Below are positions 1 through 6,963 of a stretch of 9,821 bases of DNA, piece after piece. The translations under genes were made by a program, and so were the position numbers. Source of the DNA: Muricomes sp. (lineage in GTDB: Bacteria > Bacillota > Clostridia > Lachnospirales > Lachnospiraceae); NCBI GenBank assembly GCA_020024675.1, contig JAHHTM010000029.1, forward strand, positions 1-9,821, given 5' to 3'. Within the stretch, counting starts at the first letter, position 1, and each line of letters begins with the position of its first letter. The notes under the pieces were generated by a model that was not told where the DNA came from, searched no databases, and saw only the letters and a program-made list of their open reading frames with translations.

Positions 1-10
1 TATTCTCTTT

Positions 11-1054
11 CTACTGATCTAAAAGTGCATGAATCCCCTCTTGCAATGCAAGAAATTCTATGCTGTCTTTTTCACTGATTCCAATGCTGTCTATAAAATA
101 TCCGATCAAATTTTCCTTGTTTTCCTTATATAATTTCTCGTAATCAAATGCCGGCCATGTTTTATCAACAACTTCCAATATATTTCCATATACATCTAGA
201 TTTTCTGTATCAAACTGAACATCAACATCCCGTTCTCCAATAAGCGTGATCTTATAAATATTCTGCAATCCTTTTTCTCTGATCAGTCTGGTTAAAAGTT
301 CTTTTAAACTTCCATTCGTCATTTTTTCATTTACAGTAAGATCAAAATGAACATATTCTCTGGAAGCAAATGGTACAAACTCTATCTTTGTTCCTCGTTT
401 TGTAATTTCACCTTTTATATAGCCATGAACTCCTGTATCATTTTTATCTATCGGCTCTAATGCTCCTGCATAAGCTGCTCTGTTTTCTAAAATAATCTGT
501 GGTTTATGAATATGCCCAAGGGCAATATAATCAAATCCATTTCCAGCAAGCACTTCTTTTCGTATTGGAATATGCTTTTCATCACCTCCGTGAGCAAGGA
601 GTACTTCTATCCCTTTATACCCCGGAGCTTTAAAAGAATATCTTTCTTCTTTAATCTCTTTTGCATAATAACTGAAGCCATAAACCGCAAGATCAAGTTC
701 TTGAAATTCTACATATTCTGTTGTTTCACCAAAAAGTGGATACACATTTTCATTCCATTCAAAGCTTCGATAAAAAGAATCTTTTTTTATGAAATCATGG
801 TTCCCTGCAATTAAAACAACCTTCGTATGTGTAAGCGTAGAAAAAAGATAATCTACTTCTTTTAAATCTTTTTTCAAAGGCTGACGATGAAATAAATCCC
901 CTGCAACAAAGAGAATATCTATTTGTTCTTTTTCGCAAATTTTAATGACCTTTTTAAAAGTATCCCAAAGTTCTTTCGGCCTGTTTTCACTATATTTTTC
1001 CCCGACATCTGGAGCCGCACCTAAATGCACATCTGCTATATGAATAAATTTCAT
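11..1054 (-). CDS. SbcD/YhaO-like metallophosphoesterase (DNA repair exonuclease subunit)
   Basis: This 347-residue cytoplasmic protein carries the full calcineurin-like phosphoesterase motif set of the Mre11/SbcD family. The visible metal ligands are D8 and H10 (IADVHLG), D53 (VAGDLFHR), N85-H86 (AGNHD), H155 (LLAHGG) and H181/H183 (LGHIHKP). Family members are Mn-dependent nucleases that process DNA ends and hairpins with an SMC-like ATPase (SbcC, or YhaN for the Bacillus YhaO branch). The C-terminal part after about residue 235 matches the capping or partner-binding region, but the protein is somewhat shorter than typical SbcD or YhaO (about 400 residues). The start is supported by a strong AAAGGAGG site at 1061-1069. 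The stop TAG is at 11-13, so the ATPase partner, if present, would lie just left of the window. The gene follows asnS on the same strand across a 109-bp gap holding a terminator. Fold and active site are clear; the YhaO versus SbcD assignment is inferred. Confidence 0.9.
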   Translation of the reverse strand: MKFIHIADVHLGAAPDVGEKYSENRPKELWDTFKKVIKICEKEQIDILFVAGDLFHRQPLKKDLKEVDYLFSTLTHTKVVLIAGNHDFIKKDSFYRSFEWNENVYPLFGETTEYVEFQELDLAVYGFSYYAKEIKEERYSFKAPGYKGIEVLLAHGGDEKHIPIRKEVLAGNGFDYIALGHIHKPQIILENRAAYAGALEPIDKNDTGVHGYIKGEITKRGTKIEFVPFASREYVHFDLTVNEKMTNGSLKELLTRLIREKGLQNIYKITLIGERDVDVQFDTENLDVYGNILEVVDKTWPAFDYEKLYKENKENLIGYFIDSIGISEKDSIEFLALQEGIHALLDQ

Positions 1055-1077
1055 CTTCCGCCTCCTTTTTTATTAAG

Positions 1078-1117
1078 CCAGAAAAGGACGTAACTTTTAA
1101 ATTTCGTTACGTCCTTT
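1078..1117 (-). terminator. Intrinsic terminator downstream of asnS
   Basis: A perfect 12-bp inverted repeat (1083-1094 with 1106-1117, arms AAAGGACGTAAC and GTTACGTCCTTT) encloses an 11-nt AT-rich loop. Read on the minus strand the stem ends in a short T run (CCTTTTCT). It sits 46 bp past the asnS stop and just before the ribosome binding site of the phosphoesterase. It may end asnS transcription or only attenuate it, because little room for a separate promoter remains after it. Confidence 0.75.
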
Positions 1118-1163
1118 CGTTTCTTGTTATACAGTATTTACTTCTACTGTACTTACTATCATT

Positions 1164-2555
1164 TTATAAATCGCAGTTATTTACTGTTCTTGGGAATGGT
1201 ATAACGTCACGAATGTTTGACATACCTGTAAGATACATAACGCATCTTTCAAATCCAAGACCGAATCCTGCATGTCTTGTAGAACCATATCTTCTAAGAT
1301 CAAGATAGAATTTGTAGTCTTCTTCTGAAAGATTCAGTTCCTGCATTCTTGCATGAAGTTTTTCATAATCGTCTTCTCTCTGACTTCCACCGATAATTTC
1401 ACCAATTCCAGGTACAAGACAATCAACTGCAGCAACTGTCTTTCCGTCTTCATTCAGTTTCATATAGAAAGCCTTAATTTCTTTTGGATAGTCTGTAACA
1501 AAGACTGGACGTTTAAATATTTTCTCTGTCAGATAACGCTCATGCTCTGTCTGAAGATCAATTCCCCATGAAACTTTGTATTCAAACTTGTCATTGTTTT
1601 CTTCTAGAAGTTTTACTGCTTCTGTATATGTCACTCTGGCAAAATCAGATTCAACTACATTGTGAAGTCTTTCGAGTAATCCTTTGTCAACAAAAGAGTT
1701 AAAGAAATTCATCTCTTCTGGTGCATTCTCAAGAACATAAGAAATAACATATTTCAGCATGTCCTCTGCAAGATCCATATCATCCTCAAGATCTGCAAAT
1801 GCAATCTCTGGTTCGATCATCCAAAACTCTGCTGCATGACGTGTTGTATTTGAATTTTCTGCACGGAATGTTGGTCCAAATGTATAAATACTTCTAAACG
1901 CCTGTGCAAATGTTTCACCATTAAGCTGACCACTTACTGTAAGATTTGTTTCTTTTCCAAAGAAATCCTGACTGTAATCTACACTTCCATCTTCTTTTCT
2001 TGGAACATTATCCATATCAAGAGTTGTAACTCTGAACATCTCTCCTGCACCTTCACAGTCACTTGCTGTGATAAGTGGTGTGTGTACATATACAAATCCT
2101 CTCTCCTGGAAGAACTGATGAATTGCATATGCAATAAGAGAACGAACTCTGAAAACTGCCTGGAAAGTATTTGTTCTAGGACGAAGGTGTGAGATTGTTC
2201 TCAAATACTCAAAACTATGACGCTTTTTCTGTAATGGGTAATCCGGTGCAGATGCTCCTTCAACGATTACTTCATCTGCCTGAATCTCAAATGGCTGTTT
2301 TGCCTGTGGAGTTGCTACAAGTGTACCTTTTACAATAATAGCTGCTCCTGCATTCTGCTTTGAAATTTCTTCAAAATTTTCCATTTTATCATGATAAACG
2401 ATCTGAAGAGGTTCAAAATAAGAACCGTCATTCACAACAATAAATCCAAATGTTTTTGAATCACGGATACTACGAATCCATCCGCCAACTTTTACTTCTT
2501 TATCCAGATATTCTTCTCTGTTTTTAAATAACTCACGAATTGTAACTAAGTCCAT
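1164..2555 (-). CDS. asnS: Asparaginyl-tRNA synthetase
   Basis: AsnS is a cytoplasmic class IIb synthetase that joins L-asparagine to tRNA-Asn using ATP. Residues about 15-105 form the N-terminal OB-fold anticodon-binding domain (VKVGGWIRSIRDSKTFGFI). The catalytic core follows. Motif 1 is near 150-175 (ERGFVYVHTPLITASDCEGA), motif 2 is at 230-250 (FRAENSNTTRHAAEFWMIEP) and motif 3 is at 430-456 (GFGLGFERCVMYLTG and the following IRDVIPFPR). SDCEGAGEMF and the motif 2 loop are typical of AsnRS rather than AspRS. The length of 463 residues is close to the E. coli enzyme and longer than the Bacillus form. The ATG at 2553-2555 is preceded by AAGGAG (2564-2569), 8 bp away. The promoter is close, leaving a leader of only about 35 nt, so no T-box riboswitch controls it, unlike many Firmicute synthetase genes. 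The enzyme looks complete. Confidence 0.97.
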   Translation of the reverse strand: MDLVTIRELFKNREEYLDKEVKVGGWIRSIRDSKTFGFIVVNDGSYFEPLQIVYHDKMENFEEISKQNAGAAIIVKGTLVATPQAKQPFEIQADEVIVEGASAPDYPLQKKRHSFEYLRTISHLRPRTNTFQAVFRVRSLIAYAIHQFFQERGFVYVHTPLITASDCEGAGEMFRVTTLDMDNVPRKEDGSVDYSQDFFGKETNLTVSGQLNGETFAQAFRSIYTFGPTFRAENSNTTRHAAEFWMIEPEIAFADLEDDMDLAEDMLKYVISYVLENAPEEMNFFNSFVDKGLLERLHNVVESDFARVTYTEAVKLLEENNDKFEYKVSWGIDLQTEHERYLTEKIFKRPVFVTDYPKEIKAFYMKLNEDGKTVAAVDCLVPGIGEIIGGSQREDDYEKLHARMQELNLSEEDYKFYLDLRRYGSTRHAGFGLGFERCVMYLTGMSNIRDVIPFPRTVNNCDL

Positions 2556-2596
2556 TTATTTTACTCCTTACTTTTTACAATTTTTACATTATTTTT

Positions 2597-2626
2597 ATTA
2601 TAACACTGAAAGCACAAAAAAAACAA
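2597..2626 (-). promoter_or_regulatory. Probable sigma-A promoter of asnS
   Basis: On the minus strand a perfect TATAAT (2597-2602) is preceded by TG one base upstream, giving an extended -10 (TGTTATAAT). A weak -35, TTGTTT (2621-2626), lies 18 bp away. Transcription would start near 2590, about 35 nt before the asnS ATG. Assigned by consensus only. Confidence 0.7.
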
Positions 2627-2631
2627 TATTG

Positions 2632-2661
2632 AAGTTGTATTTTTAATTTACGTCACAACTT
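2632..2661. repeat. Inverted repeat between the divergent asnS and queT promoters
   Basis: AAGTTGT (2632-2638) and ACAACTT (2655-2661) are perfect 7-bp arms separated by 16 AT-rich bases. The right arm overlaps the first two bases of the queT -35 box. The left arm lies 5 bp beyond the asnS -35 box. The placement would suit an operator acting on either promoter, but arms this short can arise by chance in AT-rich DNA. Confidence 0.3.
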
Positions 2662-2688
2662 GATTTTTCTGATCTTACATGCTATACT
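2660..2688 (+). promoter_or_regulatory. Probable sigma-A promoter of queT
   Basis: TTGATT (2660-2665) and TATACT (2683-2688) are separated by the ideal 17 bp. TG one base upstream of the -10 (TGCTATACT) makes it an extended -10. Transcription would begin near 2694-2696, just before the first leader hairpin. This leaves about 117 nt of 5' untranslated RNA, enough for a riboswitch. Confidence 0.75.
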
Positions 2689-2694
2689 TTCAAA

Positions 2695-2802
2695 CGTTAT
2701 CAAAGCCCATAAAAACAAGGTCTTACAGGGCTTTCGCCGATTTCCGGCGTAAAATGAATCGTGTGTTCGTGACCTTCCACACGTAAAACAAAACTAAAGG
2801 AG
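2695..2802 (+). promoter_or_regulatory. Structured queT leader, probable preQ1 riboswitch (class uncertain)
   Basis: Three consecutive hairpins can be drawn. Hairpin 1 has a 7-bp stem, 2702-2708 (AAAGCCC) with 2728-2734 (GGGCTTT), and a 19-nt A-rich loop. Hairpin 2 has a 5-bp GC stem, 2735-2739 with 2745-2749. Hairpin 3 has a 6-bp stem, 2760-2765 (CGTGTG) with 2778-2783 (CACACG), and a 12-nt loop. The hairpin 3 loop contains GACCTT (2771-2776). Its CCTT can pair with AAGG of the queT Shine-Dalgarno (2796-2802), and the whole hexamer is perfectly complementary to AAGGTC in the hairpin 1 loop (2717-2722). There is no U-tract terminator, so control would be at translation. QueT genes are known targets of preQ1 riboswitches. 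A hairpin loop docking onto the ribosome binding site is described for class III, and loop/Shine-Dalgarno pairing for class II. The class call here is inference. Confidence 0.6.
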
Positions 2803-2811
2803 AATTGAATA

Positions 2812-3312
2812 ATGAAAAACTCAAGTAACAACAAAGTGCTGTTTATGGCACAGGCAGCCATGATCGCTGCTGTTTATGTAGTACTCACCGTTATGGGAGC
2901 CGCTTTAGCATTTGGCGAAGTACAGATTCGTTTTGCTGAAGCCTTGACAATCCTTCCCGTGTTTACCCCTGCTGCAGTACCTGGATTATTTATCGGATGC
3001 CTTTTGGGTAACATTTTAGGTGGAGCGATCGTACCTGATATTATTTTGGGATCCATTGCCACTTTGATTGGCGCATCTCTCACATGGATGCTAAGAGATA
3101 AAAGCAAATTTGTTGCTGTTCTTCCGCCCATCCTTTCAAATGCACTGATTGTACCATTTATATTAAAATTTGGTTACCAGCTGCCATTTTCTATTCCTTT
3201 CATGATGATGACAGTAGGAATTGGAGAGGTTCTTTCTTGTGGTGTACTTGGACTTATCCTTTACACTGTTCTTAATAAATATAAATTTGTGATCTTTAAA
3301 ACAGCATGTTAA
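2812..3312 (+). CDS. queT: QueT family queuosine-precursor transporter (ECF S component)
   Basis: This 166-residue integral membrane protein matches the QueT (COG4708) family, the substrate-binding S component of an energy-coupling factor transporter thought to import preQ1/preQ0 or queuine for tRNA queuosine modification. The signature FGEVQIRFAEALTILP lies at residues 34-49. It is followed by PAAVPGLFIGCLLGNILGG (53-71), the conserved small-residue helix of the family. About six membrane segments are visible, roughly at 10-33, 42-51, 55-72, 74-93, 99-117 and 128-153. No transport ATPase or EcfT gene is adjacent, so it presumably uses the shared ECF module encoded elsewhere. The ATG is 9 bp after AAAGGAG (2796-2802). 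The gene is monocistronic, with its own promoter, structured leader and terminator. It is the only plus-strand gene here. Substrate is inferred from the family and leader, not shown by the sequence. Confidence 0.9.
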   Translation: MKNSSNNKVLFMAQAAMIAAVYVVLTVMGAALAFGEVQIRFAEALTILPVFTPAAVPGLFIGCLLGNILGGAIVPDIILGSIATLIGASLTWMLRDKSKFVAVLPPILSNALIVPFILKFGYQLPFSIPFMMMTVGIGEVLSCGVLGLILYTVLNKYKFVIFKTAC

Positions 3313-3320
3313 AACATAAC

Positions 3321-3362
3321 AAAAGGGCTGTCGTACTAATACTTTGTACGACAACCCTTTTT
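3321..3362. terminator. Bidirectional intrinsic terminator between convergent queT and the C39-like gene
   Basis: A long hairpin pairs 3321-3327 (AAAAGGG) with 3355-3361 (CCCTTTT) and 3329-3336 (TGTCGTAC) with 3346-3353 (GTACGACA), with one C/A mismatch and a 9-nt loop. It ends in five Ts on the plus strand and in TTTTGTT on the minus strand. It starts 8 bp after the queT stop and ends 4 bp before the stop of the opposing gene, so it can serve both. Confidence 0.9.
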
Positions 3363-3365
3363 CAT

Positions 3366-5798
3366 TTAATCTAAATACCCAATATAAATATTGCCTTGAG
3401 CCTCCATATCTTCTTCCATTTCATCTACATAAACTCCATGTTCACTTCCATCATCTGGATCAATATAGTAAACTCTTTCAAGATCATACCCGGTTATCAA
3501 AACCGCATGATCCTTATCCTTAATCGCAATTACCGGTTTTCCAAGATTAACAACATAGAAAATCTGATCCAGTCTGCAACCTGTAAGATCTGTTTTAACA
3601 CCGTCTGCTTTTTCCATAAAAGCTTCACATGCTTCTAATGATGACTGTCCCTCTTTTTTCTTAAACTCTTCCGTCTGCGTATCACATGCAAGAAGTCTGT
3701 TTCCTTTCTGCCATATATAAGACTGTCGTTCAGAAACCACCACTCCTGCAACTTGTTCTGCTTTTTGAACTGCTTCTCCGGCTTTTTTATAAATTCCCTG
3801 AAGTGTCCCCAAGCCATATACATAAAATTGTTCTTCCACTGCTTTACTATTTTTTTCTATAGTAACATTGCGGTTACTATAAATTTGCTTCGGACGAAGA
3901 ATTTTTACTGTATTCTTTAACTGTACCCGATTTACTTTCACAAAACACTGATTTCCTCTGTCTTCTGTATAGTATAACCCCACAGCTTCTTCCTTCTTTG
4001 GTTTTTCTTTGCTACTACTGATATAATCCGCTTCTGTCTCAACATATTGCCCGTCTGATTTCTTTACACGATTTACCGTAACCTGATCACCATTGATCGA
4101 AATAGCTGTGATATAAACATCCTGCTCGGAATACTGTTTAACAACTTTTCCTGTGCTGTCGACAATTCTAAGTTCATACATAGGAGAAATTATGTCACCT
4201 GTCATAAGTTTTGCTTGATCTTCTACTTTCTGCACTCCATAGATAAAATCTCCATCAATAAAACCAAGTGGTTTTATATGCTCTCCATTTTCTGCCTCGA
4301 TGGAAATTTCCGAAGATTTCCGAAGATTCATAACTTTGATGCTTTCCTTCTTCCCTGAAGATTCTGTTTTTAAAAACGCAAAAAGATGATTATCCTCTGA
4401 AACAACATACTGACCATCCTCAATATTTTCTTCTAATATTTTTTGTTTGTTTTTCTCTAAATCTGCCTGCAGTAACTTACGCCCTGCCAGTACGTACAAC
4501 AATAAATGTTCCTGATCATAATAGACCATTTCTCCTAGCTCTTCCTGAGCCATCACAAAGCTTTTATCACTTGGTATAAATGCTTTTTCTTGGACCATAT
4601 TTTTCTCAGCATCATAATAGTATATATCCGCTCCGACTTCTCCTTCGTGCTTGCCTCTGTTCATATACCCATATACAGCAAATACCAGATTTCCTTTTTG
4701 ATCCTGATCAATAATCTTAACATCATGTTGATCATACTGCCCTCTTTTATCATGTCCCTCTCTATTTGCAAAACTAAAAACAAGCGCAATCTTATTTTCT
4801 TTAACATTATATGACCATAAATCCTGACCTGTTACGAAAGCAATCGCTGTTTCATTTTTTACCACAGGGATATTTTGCGGTACAATTCCTAACCGAATCC
4901 CATCTTGTACAAAAGAAGACGACTTTCCATCAAACACCTGATTGATCGTTCTGTCAAAATTCTGCAGATAAACAGTATCTTCTGTATAACGCACACGGTA
5001 AAATTCTTTTACATTAAATATATCTGTCTCAGATTTTTCATCACTGGCACTTACCTGATAAGTTGCCAAAAGTGATGTATATACAGAATTTGCTTCCTGA
5101 ACATTCCATTCCACATCTCCAATAATTTCAGGTTTCATCTTTCCCCATGTAACTTTATCAACATCAGAAGATAACGTTACATGTTGATAGTCATATGTCT
5201 GTTGTGAATTATCTATTATAAGATCTTTTGTGACAATCTCATTGTCATTTTTCCCTGCAAATGTGCCCTCATGAAATTTCTTTGCATGCTCCAGACATTC
5301 TGCAACATAAATATCTGTTGGTCTTATAATTCTTGTATAGAAATATACGGATCTGTCTTTTAACTGCAGTCCCACACGAAGAACAGCCTCCATCTGTGTC
5401 TTTTTAAGTGCTTTACTAAGCTTTAATGTAGCGGCTTCTTCTGTAAACTCTTTAACAGTTCCTGATGCATATACTTTCTGACCATCCAGAGAATATACAT
5501 CATAAAATATTCCAGAAATTGTATTGCCGTCAGCTTCAATAAGCATTTCCAAATTTCCATTTTTTTCAATCGGTGTGATCGTATCTCTCATGGCCGAAAC
5601 ATTCATCTCATTGACATATCCCTGCAGATGATTGATTTCCTCCCCTTTCACCATAAAAGATATTCTAGGCAATGTAGGATCTCCTAAATCCACTTTTGCA
5701 TCATCATTTCCTCTGTTTATGATCAGACTACTTATCAGAACTGCCATCAGAAAAACAGCAATAAGAACCCCTGCTTTTATAATCCTCTTTTTTTTCAT
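3366..5798 (-). CDS. Membrane-anchored protein with propeller-like middle and degenerate C39-peptidase-like C-terminus
   Basis: The 810-residue product is not a named family I recognise. Basic residues MKKKR precede one hydrophobic segment (about 9-27), so it is probably a single-pass protein with its bulk outside the membrane. Residues about 45-300 are mixed alpha/beta without a recognised motif. Residues about 300-600 show repeated strand-rich units such as DLWSYNVKENK, DIYYYDAEKN and LLLYVLAGRKLLQADLEKN, suggestive of a beta-propeller. The C-terminus reads GKPVIAIKDKDHAVLITGYD then VYYIDPDDGS. This is the His (H764) and Asp-Pro (D780-P781) half of C39-type papain-like peptidases, with the usual 16-residue spacing. 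The expected Gln...Cys-Gly motif is not evident: the likely equivalent segment is QSYIWQKGNR (691-700), and C705, C724 and C741 lack the context. The start is coupled to the upstream methyltransferase: GGGAG lies at that gene's end and the gap is 3 bp. Function is unknown; a binding or regulatory role is possible. Confidence 0.8.
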   Translation of the reverse strand: MKKKRIIKAGVLIAVFLMAVLISSLIINRGNDDAKVDLGDPTLPRISFMVKGEEINHLQGYVNEMNVSAMRDTITPIEKNGNLEMLIEADGNTISGIFYDVYSLDGQKVYASGTVKEFTEEAATLKLSKALKKTQMEAVLRVGLQLKDRSVYFYTRIIRPTDIYVAECLEHAKKFHEGTFAGKNDNEIVTKDLIIDNSQQTYDYQHVTLSSDVDKVTWGKMKPEIIGDVEWNVQEANSVYTSLLATYQVSASDEKSETDIFNVKEFYRVRYTEDTVYLQNFDRTINQVFDGKSSSFVQDGIRLGIVPQNIPVVKNETAIAFVTGQDLWSYNVKENKIALVFSFANREGHDKRGQYDQHDVKIIDQDQKGNLVFAVYGYMNRGKHEGEVGADIYYYDAEKNMVQEKAFIPSDKSFVMAQEELGEMVYYDQEHLLLYVLAGRKLLQADLEKNKQKILEENIEDGQYVVSEDNHLFAFLKTESSGKKESIKVMNLRKSSEISIEAENGEHIKPLGFIDGDFIYGVQKVEDQAKLMTGDIISPMYELRIVDSTGKVVKQYSEQDVYITAISINGDQVTVNRVKKSDGQYVETEADYISSSKEKPKKEEAVGLYYTEDRGNQCFVKVNRVQLKNTVKILRPKQIYSNRNVTIEKNSKAVEEQFYVYGLGTLQGIYKKAGEAVQKAEQVAGVVVSERQSYIWQKGNRLLACDTQTEEFKKKEGQSSLEACEAFMEKADGVKTDLTGCRLDQIFYVVNLGKPVIAIKDKDHAVLITGYDLERVYYIDPDDGSEHGVYVDEMEEDMEAQGNIYIGYLD
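4307..4329 (-). repeat. Short 10-bp tandem duplication inside the C39-like gene
   Basis: TTTCCGAAGA occurs twice back to back (4307-4316 and 4317-4326), followed by a partial TTC. It encodes the stretch around NLRKSSEIS (residues 491-499). The unit is not a multiple of three, so gain or loss of a copy would shift the frame. Two copies may be coincidence. Confidence 0.4.
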
Positions 5799-5801
5799 TC
5801 T

Positions 5802-6950
5802 TTATTCTCCCTTTGACAAAAGCATTCCAAGTGTTGGCTCTGCATGTAAAAACTTTCTGCATTCTTCTATTTCTTTTTTTGCCTGTTCATTTTTTTTACC
5901 GCTCCTTACAGCACGTAACAAGATGTTTTTAGGTGTATGCTCCATATCTATAAACTCCAATACCTGTGTCTCATATCCTGAAGCTTCCAGATATTTTGCC
6001 CGAAGCCCATCTGTAACAAGTGCCGCAAATCTTTCTTTTAGAAGTCCATAATCCATAACTGGAGCCAGCTTTTCAGCGTGAATCTGACCATTTAATTCGT
6101 GTTGACAGCACGGAACCGAAAGAATAACTTCTGCATCCCATCCTATAGCCTTGGCCAGGGCGTAATCTGTAGCTGTATTACATGCATGCAGTGTCACTAC
6201 CATATCCACTTTCTTAACACCTTCATAATCTGCAATATCTCCCACCAAAAATGTAAGTTTTTCATAACCATACTTTACAGCAAGTTCATTACAATGTTTT
6301 ATGACATCTTTTTTTAGATCTAAACCTATCACCTGTATATCATATTTTTTTAATTCATGAAGATAATAATACATAGCAAATGTAAGATATGACTTTCCAC
6401 ATCCAAAGTCAAGAATCGTAAGTTCTCTTGTTTTATCAAGCCTTGGGAGTATATCTTCTATAAATTCAAGGAATCGATTGATCTGACGGAATTTATCAAA
6501 ATGAGACTTTACGATCTTTCCCTCTGCTGTCATAACCCCTAAATCCTGAAGAAAAGGAATCTGCATTCCTTCTTGCAAAATATATTTTTTGGCGCGATTA
6601 TGTGACATGGGTGCTTTTTTTATACACTCTTTATTTTTCTTCTTCTGAATGGTCACTTTTCCTTTCTTACTGATAAGAATTGTATAGGTATCTTTGACAG
6701 TTATAATCTGCATTTGTCTGAAATCTTTCAAATACTGTATCAGTTTCTTTATCGCATCTTCCTTATTAAGATTCTCATGAAAAGCTTGTGTTTTTGTAAA
6801 AGATTCACACTGATAAAAAATCTGCCCTTTCATCTCAACAAGACGTACTTTTATTTTTAATATATCATCTTTTGAACGAGGATTACTTATAGTCCCCTGA
6901 ACAAATTCTGTGTTTAAGATTTGTTCTAATAATAATTTTATTTCATCCAT
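5802..6950 (-). CDS. Class I SAM-dependent methyltransferase (Methyltransf_32 / METTL25-like)
   Basis: This 382-residue, presumably cytoplasmic protein has a Rossmann-type SAM-binding domain at about 175-350. Motif I is ILDFGCGKSYLTFAMYY (179-195), the acidic end of strand 2 is VIGLDL (D211) and a further acidic site is VGDIAD (D238). LHACNTATD (255-263) and SVPCCQHEL (278-286) resemble the LHAC...CC pattern of the Methyltransf_32 family (METTL25/METTL25B relatives). Residues 1-175 are a distinctive N-terminal extension with no named domain that I recognise, ending in a conserved-looking segment MSHNRAKKYIL...GVMT...KFRQINRFLEFIEDIL. The methyl acceptor is unknown; RNA or protein is plausible. 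The ATG at 6948-6950 is fixed upstream by an in-frame TAG two codons earlier. The stop lies 3 bp before the membrane-protein gene, so the pair is co-translated in one operon, although one product is cytosolic and the other extracytoplasmic. Confidence 0.85.
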   Translation of the reverse strand: MDEIKLLLEQILNTEFVQGTISNPRSKDDILKIKVRLVEMKGQIFYQCESFTKTQAFHENLNKEDAIKKLIQYLKDFRQMQIITVKDTYTILISKKGKVTIQKKKNKECIKKAPMSHNRAKKYILQEGMQIPFLQDLGVMTAEGKIVKSHFDKFRQINRFLEFIEDILPRLDKTRELTILDFGCGKSYLTFAMYYYLHELKKYDIQVIGLDLKKDVIKHCNELAVKYGYEKLTFLVGDIADYEGVKKVDMVVTLHACNTATDYALAKAIGWDAEVILSVPCCQHELNGQIHAEKLAPVMDYGLLKERFAALVTDGLRAKYLEASGYETQVLEFIDMEHTPKNILLRAVRSGKKNEQAKKEIEECRKFLHAEPTLGMLLSKGE

Positions 6951-6963
6951 AATCTAGGCAATA

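Noticed and set aside
506..814. Plus-strand open frame of about 100 codons inside the phosphoesterase gene
   Set aside because: It lies antisense to a gene with intact catalytic motifs, has a Phe/Ile-rich composition typical of antisense AT-rich coding DNA, and resembles no family.
2556..2596. T-box riboswitch for asnS
   Set aside because: The likely transcript leader is only about 35 nt and holds no T-box sequence or antiterminator hairpin.
2760..2800. Classical preQ1-I fold using hairpin 3 and its A-rich tail
   Set aside because: The tail (AAAACAAAACTAA) is suggestive, but the loop does not match the class I consensus and the stem and tail pairings do not line up. It was left as class uncertain.
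2874..3131. Minus-strand open frame opposite queT
   Set aside because: It is antisense to a clear QueT coding frame, has no ribosome site seen and no recognisable domain.
3635..3823. Frameshifted second frame in the C39-like gene as a sign of a broken catalytic cysteine region
   Set aside because: The main frame is uninterrupted, and the alternative frame is Lys/Arg-rich with no C39 cysteine motif, so the missing cysteine is not explained by a simple frameshift.
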